DNA from: Rhinopomastus cyanomelas
Taxonomy: Eukaryota > Chordata > Aves > Bucerotiformes > Rhinopomastidae
Assembly (NCBI GenBank): GCA_013400115.1
Contig: VXBP01003652.1
Coordinates: 1,365,698 to 1,429,697 of the forward strand
Reading direction: 5' to 3'
Length of the DNA: 64,000 nucleotides
The notes under the pieces are model-generated. The model saw nothing but the letters and a program-made list of their open reading frames with translations. It did no database searches and was not told the DNA's origin. The translations under genes and the position numbers were made by a program. Of the stretch, positions 46,801-58,800 are shown one piece after another (the first letter of the stretch is position 1; each line of letters opens with the position of its first letter).

Positions 46801-49800
46801 TGTTTTACATGTCAGTGCTTTATTTCTTTTACAGGATTTCTCTGTCTGTCTCCCTTTGCTAAGATTAGGAATCTGCTTATGCATTTTCTGCAGTTATTTG
46901 GCAAAAAAAGTCATCAGCATTTTACTCTCCTACCCTGTGCAGCTGTTTTTCATGCAGATTTTTCTCTCTGCTGGAGGGTATCTGACAAGTCCAACAACAG
47001 ACCTCATCTGTTGACAGCTTCATTTCCATGTGTAGTGCATACTTCAGTGTGGTGCTTCCCAGAGATTGCAGAGTTGCCCTTTACAGCTCCCAAGTGTTCC
47101 CTCTATAGTGAATGCAGCTCCATTTAGGAACAGGCAGTGGGAGTTACTGAGGTGTCTTCATTATTGAATCCTTTCTCTCTCTTAACAGGGGGCAGAGCTG
47201 CTGAGAGATGCCTCCCTCGGTGCCCATTTCAGGGTCCACCTGATGCAAATGCTTGTCTTGAGGGAACCAGAGGTAAGCAGAGACAACTGTTCAAGTGTTG
47301 TCTCGAGGAGTTGCTAAAAGCTGTTTTGAAATATGCAGGTCTGTGCCTTCTTGACAGGGCCCTGAGCAATCTGGTTTAGTGAGAGGTGTCCTGACAGGGT
47401 GTTGGAACTAGATGATCTCTGATATCCCTTTCAATTTAAACCAACAGCTACCTAAAAGGAGGTTGTAGTGAGGCTGGTGCTGGTCTCTTCTTCCAGATTA
47501 CTAAGGATGGGACGAGGGTAAATGTCCTCAAGTTGCATTGCGAGTTTAGATTGGATTTTAGGAAGAAGTTATTTCCTGAGAGAGTTCTTGGGTGCTGGAA
47601 CAGGCTGCCCAGGGAGGTGGTGGAGTCACCATCCCTGGAGGTGTTTAAAATCTGAGTAGCTAGAGCACTTGAGGCCATGGTCTAGGGGTTAGGGAGATGC
47701 TGGGATGAGGGCTGAACTTCATGATTGTGTAGCTCCTTTCCAGCCATGAGGATTTTATGACTCTGTGGCTCTATGATTCTCTCTAGGCAGAGGTCAATAT
47801 CACCACAAACATCACCTCCTCACTGATCAGCGTTTGTGAGTGGAGCAAAAAGGTCAACCCTCAGAATGACTCTGACCCCCAGCACGCTGACATTGTCCTC
47901 TACATCACCAGGTACTGAAGCTCCCCTGCTCTGGGGCACTGGAAATGGGTGTCCAGCTGAACACTGATTTGCACAGGTCTTCCAGCAGTGGAAGACCAGA
48001 TCAGAGTCTTTGGAAATAAATTGATTGTCCTGATTGGGGTTGATTCTCCTGCTCTCGGTGTAACACACACACTCAGAGGTGACATTCCTTCTTTGCTTTC
48101 TGAAGGAACTAGAACATTCCGCAAGCCCTGACAAGCCAGACTTGAGGAGACATTGTGTCCTTCCAGAGCAGCACAGCCAAACCCACTGCAGCTTTTTGTG
48201 GGCAGAAAAGTCGAAGAGTAACTGGAAGTGAAAACCCACTGGTGTTTTCTATGACTCAGACACTTTGACTTTCAGGCTCCTTGCTCTAAATTGCTTTGGC
48301 TAAATTTGTCGGGGATGAACTTTTCTGGAGTTTAATGGTTTTGTGTTGATGCTCTTCCTTCAAAGTGATGATGATAGTGCCCTGTCTTTTGCAAATAGGA
48401 TTAGGGCTTTTTGTTTTGTTCTGCTTGTTTGGGAACATGGTGGTGGTGGGGAGGGGGGTGTGTAATATAGAATCATCACAAATTTGGGACAGTGGGCATT
48501 CCTGGGCCCCTACTGCTGCCATCTTGCCTGAGTGAGCTCTGTGTCAAAAGAAATGCTAGGTAGCAGGCAAAATTAGATCAGGAAAGTGCAGCTAAATTCA
48601 GCTGAATGCAGCTAATAAAGTCAGGTCTAGACAGTGATTCTTTGCTGTTTTGTCTGTTTCTGTTTCACTTACTTTAGGTTTGACCTGGAGTTACCTGATG
48701 GGAACAAGGAGCTACGTGGAGTGACCCAGTTAGGTGGAGTCTGTTCCTCCTTTTGGAGTTGTGTGATTACTCAGGACACTGGCTTTGACCTGGGAGTCAC
48801 CATAGCCCATGAGATTGGGCACAGGTTGGTAGGAAAGCCCCAGAGCAACTCAATGTGTTTTATTCAAGTGAAAACTTTCCCTAGTTTAAAGGATTCAGAA
48901 GAAGGAAAAGGATGTCTTGAATGGAACAGTGGATTTCCTATAGATTATCTGAAATTTTTGGAGAGGCTTCATTCCATTTCTTGCATTCCTGCATGTTCTG
49001 TGACACTTACAGGCTGCAAAGAGGAGAGGAAAAACTGTGACAACAGTAGAAGAAAAGGCTGCAGAGGGAGCTCAGCCCTTGCTTAGGGAGGAGAGGCTCT
49101 AAGGGAACCCAGCGTTTTGAGTTTCTTCTCAGGGCACTGTGCTGCTTCTGTTACAGTCTTGGAATTCCCCACGATGGTGAGGGGAATCTGTGCAGCAGCA
49201 GTGGTTACATCATGGGTTCAGCAGGAAACCACAACAGCGTTGACCTCTCCTGGTCGCGGTGCAGTCGAGAAGCCTTCCTGGCCTTTGTCAGGTAAGGGAA
49301 TGGTTGAGTTCTATGTGCCAGTGTGGGGGCAGCACCCTGTTCTGGGAGCTTAGGAGAGGGCAAGAGAAGACAAAGAATGAAATGAAATTTTTGGAAAATG
49401 AGGATCTGTGAACACTTGGGGTTTGTTTTAATTCTCAGCACTTGTGTCTCTTGCTGAGGTTAAACCCAGGTTTTGCTTCGAGCTGGAAATGGTTTTGGTT
49501 AGTGACTAACATGCCTGGGCTGTGTTGGACTTCTCAGACACCAGTTCAGCTTGGAAATGTTATTTAAAATGTCAGCATCTAGGTTTAAGCAAATGTTGCA
49601 GGCTGTGAACTGGCTGCATGAAGCACAAGGATGGCTTTCTGTTATAACTTCAGCAGCAGGGAACTGTGAGCATCTCCAGGCAGCTGCTGCAGCTAAATCC
49701 ATCACAGCCCACAGTAAGCATGTGTTGTCTGGGAAAGCAACAGCCAACTCCCAGAATGAAGCTCAGCAGAAGTTTGCAAACATGTCATTGTCCTTTCTGC

Positions 49801-52800
49801 CCACAGCTGGGAAAGTGATTTTTATTCTCTTTCTATCAGCGCAGGCCAAACAAACTGCTTAAATGACCTGCCGGACATGGACAGCAGCATCCCTGGGTGG
49901 AAGCCTGGCCTGTACTATGGAGCAGATGAGCAATGTAAAATAGCCTTTGGGACTGTTGCCACAGCCTGCACCTTTGCTGACAGCAGTGTTGTAGGTAGAA
50001 AGTTTGTCTGTCTTGCTAGGGGCAGCAGGGGAGTGCTCTGGAGTTGAGGCTCAGGAAGAGGGAGCTTCCAGGCTCAGGAGGGGATGTTCTTATTACAAAG
50101 GGATTTTAGGTGCTTTCCTGCCACAGATTTCTTGGCAAAGAACAAACCTTAAAAAGGCTTTTAAAGTCTTCCTTTCCTTCCCATCACCTCCTTTGTCCAC
50201 AAAAGAGTCCTTTAGGCTCTGCACAGCATCCTGAGCCTTCTGCCCAAATGGGCCAGGTGGTGCTGGTGTTGGGTATAAATACCCAGGGGTACCCTCTGTC
50301 TTGGGGAGCTCTTGTTCACTGAATTCCTTGAGCTTCGCCACCACTGCTCAAGTCTCCACATCTGGATGTATTTTGTTATTTAGGAAGCATTAAGGTGGGT
50401 GAACTCTTAATTGCTTCACCTGATCATGTAGAGCTTGCAGTGCTGTTCTCTGGACATACCCACATTTGCCCAGTAGCAGGAGAAATGAAGGGACCTCCTT
50501 AGATTGAGGAGACCAAACATCCAGGACATTTACAGTTTAAATGGAGCAGCTTTTGGGGCTGCAGTGTTGATGAGTGCAAGTATAACTCCGAGCTCCCTCA
50601 TTTTCTTTTCACCAGGATGTATGTAAAGTCCTGTCATGCCATGTACAACCAGGAGACAAATCCAGCTGTACTCGGCTTCTTGTTCCCCTCCTGGATGGGA
50701 CTGAGTGTGGAATCAATAAGGTAAGGAGGCTGCTGACCTGATGAGTGTAGGTGCTAGACAGCAAGACGCTGTTGGGAGGTACATGGCACTCGCTGCCCCT
50801 TAGCCAGGTTGCTAAGGCCAGACACTCCAGTCACAAACTGGTCCCAGCTGATCTTGGAGTTTCTACCTTGTCTGTATCTCTGGAATTCCTTGGCAGCTCT
50901 GTAGCCTGGTATGTGAGCTCTCATCCAAGGCTTCATTTTCCACTTGAAATGTCCTGTCAGCTCTGTGTTTTAACCCAAACCTCATGTTAGACCATAATTA
51001 GGTACAGGACTCTTCTAGGCTTTTGTGGGAAGGTGCCTTATTCATCTTGGGATTCTCTGTTGCAGTCTGGCCTACCAAAAGATGAGGACATATGCCACCC
51101 TTGTGGATCCCAGCCCTACTGGGTTCACTGTGGTTCTGCTGCCAATTTTCTATATTCTTGGTCTTAGTGGTGCCTCAAGGGACAGTGCAGCTCTCTGGAA
51201 GAACTGAACCCCATGGCTGTAGTCCATGGGCAGTGGTCAAGCTGGAGCCCCTTCTCCTCCTGCTCCCGCAGCTGTGGAGGTGGAGTTGTGGTAAGGCAGC
51301 GGTTCTGTAACAACCCGAGGTAAGAGCTGGGGAGCAGACATTGGCAGTACCTCCAACTGATTCCTGGAGGCTGAGTCTCTTTGTGTCTTTGCTTGGGACA
51401 AGCCTACCTCTGTTGAGGAGATTTTTTGTCACTTCCAGGCCTGCTTTTGGTGGGCAGGAGTGCCATGGTGCCAGCATCCAGGTGGAGATGTGCAATACTC
51501 AGGTAACGCAGCTCATCGTTCTGAGCTTTATACTTAATGCTGTTTAACCCTTGGAGAGCTGTATGGTTTGGGGCTGTGCTTCTCACAGCTGAGTGCTCTG
51601 GGAAGGAGGACCAAAGACCTGGCCTGCAGCTTCCATCTGTCTGACAACAGGGAGAGGTATTTGTTCCACTCTGAAGACAGCGGAATTATTTAATTCATTA
51701 CCCATTGTTCACATTTAATGAAGCATTTTCTGTTTGCCTTCATAGCAGGATGGGATGCTGAGAAGAGAGTGACTCACTTAATGATAGTTTTCTTCAGAGG
51801 GGCATTCTTAACATTGTTCCTCTATAAATAGCAGAGATATCAGCTGCCAAACACAATTCTCTGCCTATCCTGCAGCCTCCCTTTGAAGTGGTTTTCTTCA
51901 TTTGCAGTTGTTTTGGTGTTTTACTTACTAGCCACTGCTTTCTGCCTTAAGCTAGCAGGTGACATGCTGCTTGGGTTCTGTGCTCAGTAACTTCAGTACC
52001 CACACTGTTCTCTCTGGGATATAGGCCTGTCTGATGACCCAGCATGACTTTATGGAGGAACAATGTGCAGCTACAAATTTAAAGCCACTGTATCTCACGG
52101 TAGAAGCACCATCCTTTTATACCTGGACTTCTGCTGTTGGCTTTGCCAAAGGTAGGGAGACACTGAGATACACTGGTTTCATAGAATCATAGAATAATTT
52201 AGGTTGGAAAAGACCCTTGGGGTCGACGAGTCCAACCATCAACCCTACTCTACAAGTTCACCCCCTAACCCAGATCCCCCAACACCACATTTAAGTTACT
52301 TATCCAGGGATGGGGACTCAACCACCACCCTGGGCAGCCCATCCCAGGGCCTGACCACTCTAATTCTTCCTGATGTCCACTGTAACCCTCCCCTGTTGAA
52401 GCTTGAAGCCCTTCCCTCTGGTTCTGTTGCTAATTACATGTGAGAAGAGACCAGCACCAACATCTCTACAGTGTCTTTTCAGATAGTTGTAGAGAGCGAT
52501 GAGGTCTCCCCTCAGCCTCCTCTTCCTCGAACTAAACAGTTACTGAGGACAGAGAGTGTGAGGACAAGCACCAATCTACCTTCTGAAGAAGGTAGCAGGA
52601 GAACTGGGGAACACCTGCAGAGACTTCTCCAACAGTTCACTGATCTCACTGGTGTCTGTGCCCACTGCTGTGAGGTGCTCTGCCTCTTGATAATAACTTA
52701 TGCCGAGATCATGCCATAGCCAGGCAAAGGCATCAGCTTTAACACTCTGCCATAACACCTTCCTCCCATTCTGTTTCTTTGATGTTGAAATCAAGAGTGT

Positions 52801-55800
52801 TTTTGCTTCACTGGTGGTTTTCAGGTGAAACCTGGGTCCTCTTTTCTGTCAAATCCTTTTGGTTTCTTCTGATTGCTTGGTGGTCAGCCACGTGCCTTTC
52901 TGAGAGAGTCACTGGGTTCTCCTCCTGCCTCCCTCCTCCAGGGGACATGCTGTGCAAGCACATGTGCAGGGCTGTTGAGAGCGAATTCATGGTGAGCCGT
53001 GAAGATAGTTTCATAGATGGAACCAGATGTGAGCAAGATGACTCTGAACACCACGGGGCTTTCCATCTGTGCGTAATGGGAAGCTGCAGAGTAAGTGACT
53101 GGGAAATCCAGGTGACCTTCTGATGTTTTATCTGCCCTGAAAAGGGCAGGGGAAAGACAGAAAACCACAGTGTCACAAATGACAACGTGAGCTCTTCTCA
53201 AGAGAGCGTTTTGTTTGTAGCTTATTGGGTAGAGTCCAACAACTCTGAGCGTCCGGGTAAGATGTCCTCTAGATAAGACATTCTGCTAGTTTTGCAGTTA
53301 GTACATAAAGCTCTTCATCCCTAATCCAAGGAGCACTTGGCTTGTGGGTTGGTTGAAGAGACATCACAGAACATTAGGGATTGGAAGGGACCTTGAAAGA
53401 TCAGCCAGTCCAATCCCCCTGCTGCAGCAGGGTCATCTAGATCCAGTCACACACCCAGGTGGGTTTTAAACATCTCCAGAGAAGGAGACCCCATTAGCTG
53501 TTTGGTTTGTGTGGTAGACAATGCCAGCTCCATTGGAGACTGTTTACCTGCTGTGAACATACCAGGTCAGCAGCCAAACAAGGAGTAAAACCTGGGCATC
53601 ACAACTCAATGAATGGACTGCTCCAGTGCTGCTACTCAAAACTGAAGCATCACTAGTCTTTTTCTGGACCGGGTGTGAGAGAGGCTTTTTTTAGCATGAT
53701 GAACTTGAATGCAAACCCCCCGTGCTGTCTGCATTTTAGTAACTGCTCGATGCTGACCCGGCTGTGTGTTTTCTGTTGTTTCTTTCAACGTGTTATGTTT
53801 TTCTCATTATCCTCCTGCTCACGGTGTTGTGTTATGTGTTTCCACCTGATGAACAGCAGAGGGTGTAGGCATGATCTAGTCTGATTTCTGCTGGGGACAG
53901 GGATAAATAGGTATGCTATGGCAGCATCCAAAGCCTGGGATTAGTGCCTCTAGCATGAGTGCAGCGGTCGCACATGTTTTGCTGCTAAGCCTGCTGAGAT
54001 CCTCCTGTAGCTTTGTGTAAATTAGCCTTGTTCATGGGAATGAGCATAGGATCTCTCTTCAGAGTTCCACGGGATTGAAGGCCAGGAAGAAGGATGTGAG
54101 CTTTCTCTGGGTTTGGGGAGCTACAGATTCCTTCAGAACCTGTTGTTTGTGTTTATTGCTCTCCTGGGCTTCTTTTTTTTCCACTCTCCCTTCCAGAAAG
54201 AGTCTGTAAAAGAGAGGGAATGCACAGCCTTTGTTTTAGGTCACAGGAGAAATCTTTCTGTGCTGCTTCTTATGGGAAAGAGAATTTCACACAATTAATG
54301 AAACTTGGGCTCTCAGCTAAGATTTTCCAATCCCTGGCTCTGCATACAGCTGCGTGCTGGTAAATCCTAGGTACAAATGCATCTTTGTCTGTCTTGTCTT
54401 CTTTAATTTGAACTATAAGTGAAACAGGCAGTTCTAGGAATTCAGGCATTGGAGTTTGCATTCGCTTGTTTTCTCAGAGTAGCCAAGTCTTGACACACTC
54501 TCTCCCTTTGCTCAGGCGTTTGGCTGTGATGGCCAGATGGACTCGAAGAAGGCAGTGGACTCTTGCAAGGTCTGTGGGGGTGATAATACCACTTGCACCA
54601 AAGTGAATGGATCCTACACAGAAGGAAGAGCTAAAGGTGTGTGGTCCTCACCCTCAGGCCCAATGTTATGGTACTGTTTGGGTGCTGCCTGTTCAGTGAT
54701 CAGAATCTTCTGTCTGTGACTTCTTTCTGCTTCTGCTTGTAGTTTTATTTTATGAAGGATACAGCGATGGGCTTTGGCTAGTCAGCAGTGAAGACAGCTA
54801 AGAGGTAGCAGGAAGGTACCTGTTGTGCAGGCAGACACTTTTCACAGAATCACAGAACATTAGGGATTGGAAGGGACCTCGAAAGATCATCCAGTCCAAT
54901 CCCCCTGCCACAGCAGCATCACCTAGCTCAGGTTGGACTGGAACATATCCAGGCGGATTTTGAACTTCTCCAAAGAAGGAGACTCCCTATGCCAGCCCGT
55001 TGCAGTGCTCTGTCACCCTCACTGGGAAGAAGTTCTTTCTCATATTGCTGTGGAACCTCCTATGTGGTCATTGTTCTTCTCTGGACATGGATCAGAAATG
55101 TAGCCACTTGGGAAGTGCAGCGAATTATTGGGAGCTTTATCTGTTGTTATGTTAGTTGCATGTGGTGGTTAGAGCTAAGCTTTGCTGTCCCTGTCAGGTG
55201 TGTCCTCTGATGGACTCTACTAGTGATGTGAAGAGGGGTTGATCTGTCGTTCCCAGCTTTTTAGAGTAACAGATGTCATCACAGAAGGTGGCCCCATCTT
55301 TCTTTCCATCCTTGCAGAGTACGTTACCCTTCTGACTCTGCCTTACAACACGACCTCAGTCCGTGTTACCAACCGGAGACCACTCTTCACACATTTGGGT
55401 GAGTTGAATGAAAAGGACAGAGGGGACTCGGGCAGAGCTAAACCAAGCTTGTCAGAACAAAACAGTGGAATTTAGGAGGCAAGTTCTTGATGTGGCAGTT
55501 TGTTTGTAGGATGCTTTTGTGTGCTGTGGAAAGAGCCATGCTCATTGGGACGCCAGCAGCAGTGGATCCTGGTGACCGTGTTGCGTCTCTTTAACCTTTG
55601 CTGCTGCTTTTGTTCTAGCTGTGAAGGTTAAAGGAGAGTATGTGGTTGCTGGAAAAGGAAAAATCTCATTGAATGTCACCTATCCATCAGTTCTGGAAGA
55701 CAGCCAAGTCAAATACAAAGTGTTTCTCACCAAGGACAACCTGCCAAGCCTGGAGGAAGTCCACGTGGATGGGCCAACACAAGAAGAAATTGAAATACAG

Positions 55801-58800
55801 GTAAATTAAAGCAGCAGAGTTAGAAATGAACCAGTCAGAAGTGTCCGGGCTGGGTTTGTGTAGCTCTGCTGCGGTAGCAGAATCCAGGTGTGGTAGACTG
55901 TGTCCAAGGTCAGTGGAGATGGTGTCATCTCTGTGCTAAGAACTGAGTCTGTGTTGATTTATGCGTTGACCATAACCTTTTCTTTCACCAGGTCTACCGA
56001 AGGTATGGAAAGGAGTATGGCAGTGCCGCCGACCCAGACGTCACCTTCAGCTACTTTGTCCCCAAAGAGAATCTGACCTACATGTGGATTCCTCAGCAGG
56101 GACCATGTTCAGTGACCTGTGGGGAAGGTGAGGCAGCAATACTCAGCTGCTTCTTTTTATGGAGGTCACAGAACCACAGAACATTAGGGATCAGAAGGGA
56201 CCTTGAAAGATCATCCAGTCTAGTCGCCCTGCCACAGCAGGATCCCCAAGATCCAGTTGCACAGGAACATGGCCAGATGGGTTTTAAGTGTCTCCAGAGG
56301 AGGAGACTCCACAGCCCTCCCTGGGCAGACTCTTCCAGTGCTCTGTCAGCCTCACTGGCAAGAAGTTCCTTTTCATACTGATGGGGAACCCTCTCTGTTC
56401 CAGCTCACACCCATTGCCCCTTGTCTTATCGTTAGATGACACTGAGCAGAGCCTGGCTCCATCCTCCTGGCACCCACCCTTCACATATTTATCAACATTA
56501 ATGAGGTCACCCCTCATTCTCCTTTGTTCCAATCTCAAGAAACTCGGCTCCCTCAGCCTTTCCTCATAAGGGAGGTGTTCTACTCCCTTCCTCTTCGGGG
56601 CTCTCTGGGGAGATTTCTTGTTTGGCTGGCTGAGAGTCACCCCTCATTCTCCTCTGTTCCAATCTCAAGAAACTCAGCTCCCTCAGCCTTTCCTCATAAG
56701 GGAGGTGTTCCACTCCCTTCATCTTCGTGGCTCTCTGGGGAGATTTCTTGTTTGGCTGGCTGAGAGTCACCCAGGTCTTTCCTGCTGGGGCTCTCCTGGA
56801 CTGACTGAAGGAAATGTGACGTCAGTGATAGATTCTTGGTTCCAGCTTGTTAAACAACTGATTGAAACAACTGAATTTAAAACAAATTGTTGAAAGTGAG
56901 CTGCAGCTGACAGTGTTAAATTGCACCAAAGAAAAGAGAGGTGCAGCTTTTGAATCAAATGAGCGAGACAGCAAAAGAGCAGAATCATCAAAATGATAAT
57001 GAAAAGGTTTGATCGTGAAGAGGATTTTTTAAAATAGGATTTAACTGAGCTTTTGGCTTTAAGTCTGAACAATTGTCTCAGGTTTTTTTCAAAGTTATTG
57101 AAGAGACTAATTTGAAGTTGGCTAAACATCAAGAGTCTGAGACCAAAGCGCTATCTAGTATCTAATTAAAGCCTCAGAGCTAATTATGAAGCTTCCTTCT
57201 TAGAATTCTATTCCTGTGCCACAGCTAATCCTTTCTGTCTCCCTGAAGAAATTATAATGCAGATTGTAATGGATCGCTCTGGTAGATGGTCTGACATCTT
57301 GTTTAACAGATAATAGAGATGACACCGGCGAGTCTCGCAAGACTTTTATGACAAGGATTTAGAAAATACATTAATGAACACTTACAGAAGTCAAACTCTA
57401 GGACTAGTTGGGTCTGGAGAGCTTTTCTCTGGCAGATTCCCCAGGTGAACTGCCTGCTGAACCCTGAAATAAAGAACTCAAAATGCTCTAGGGCCCCTGA
57501 GCTAACGCAATCAGAAACAGAAAAATGAGAAAGCTGGTACTTGAAGTACTGACGAGCTGAGAATCCAACCTGAAATTGCATCTTGAGAGCTGAAAGTTAT
57601 GCTCAGACCATCCTTACCAAGGGATGTTATTTGAAAACAAGGAGGGTAGTGAAAAGAAAGCACTGCTGATGGATTCTTACATTTGCTTCTCAGGGTCGTG
57701 CTCTTGATGATTTGGGCACGCCTGCCTCGCTTTGCTTTGAGCTTGCATTTGCACCAGCTTTACCTGTGAGGCTCAGTCTTGTTAAAAAGCTTGTTTATAG
57801 CTGTAGTTTGGGAACATTTGATTTCTTCTATGCCACAGGCACTGCAAGTCTGCAGTTCCTCTCCCACTGCCCCTAGTGTGGTTTTGGATATTGATGGTTG
57901 CTTTGAGGATATTGGCAGGGAGCTGTCTGGGCGCGAAGGCTGCGTGATGATGCTACGTGATCAGTTCTGTCGCTTAACTCTGTCTGACTGCTCGAGCCTG
58001 TTTGCAGCAGCCTGTCCCTCATCAGCCAGATATCAGGCTCATTAGAAGTAATTTGCGCCAAATTGTGATTGATACCCTTGTTCTTGCAAACATCCAGTTC
58101 AGAGCAAGCTCTTCTTTCTGGCAGTGGGTTAGCCACCAGACTTCTCATCTCTTGGGGGTGTTCATCTTGGAAAGTCACTTTAAAACTCTTGAGGAAGAGT
58201 TTTATATCAAAAAGAAGGGGATTGTGTGTTTACAAGGTGCTTGTATTTCCAAATACGCCATTTTCCTAACAGATTATTGAGTGAAGTAAAATCTGGGGGT
58301 CCTGGTGGCCAGCAGGGTGACCTTGAGCTAGCAATGTGCCCTTGTGGCCAAGAAAGCCAACAGCATCCTGGGCTGGATCAGAAGGGGAGTGGTTAGCAGA
58401 CAGAGAGAAGTTCTCCTCCCCTCTACCCTGCCCTGGTGAGACCACATCTGGAGTCTTGTGTCCAGTTCTGGGCCCCTCAGTTCCAAAAGGACACAGAACT
58501 GCTGGAGAGAGTCCAGTGCAGAGACGCAGAGGTGATGAAGGGAGGGGAGCATCTCCCTGATGAGGAGAGGCTGAGGGAGCCGAGTGTCTTGAGCTTGCAG
58601 AAGAGAAGAGTGAGGGGTGACTTCTTTAATGTTTATAAATATGTGAAGGGTGGGTGTCAGGAGGATGGAGCCAGGCTCTGCTCAGTATCATCTAATGATC
58701 GGACAAGGGGCAGTGGGTGTGAGCTGGTACAGAGGAGGTTGCACATCAGTGTGAGAAGTAACTTCTTCCCAGTGAGGGTGACAGAGCCCTGGAAGGGGCT

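Noticed and set aside
51066..51167. Alternative acceptor TCTGTTGCAG for ADAMTS13 exon 12
   Set aside because: In the required phase it reaches an in-frame stop at 51165-51167. The acceptor ending at 51167 gives WCLKGQC, which matches the conserved disintegrin/TSP1 junction.
56284..56770. Pair of overlapping minus-strand proteins sharing GVEHLPYEERLRE
   Set aside because: These are CR1 ORF2 remnants duplicated by the 130-base tandem repeat, not a host gene.
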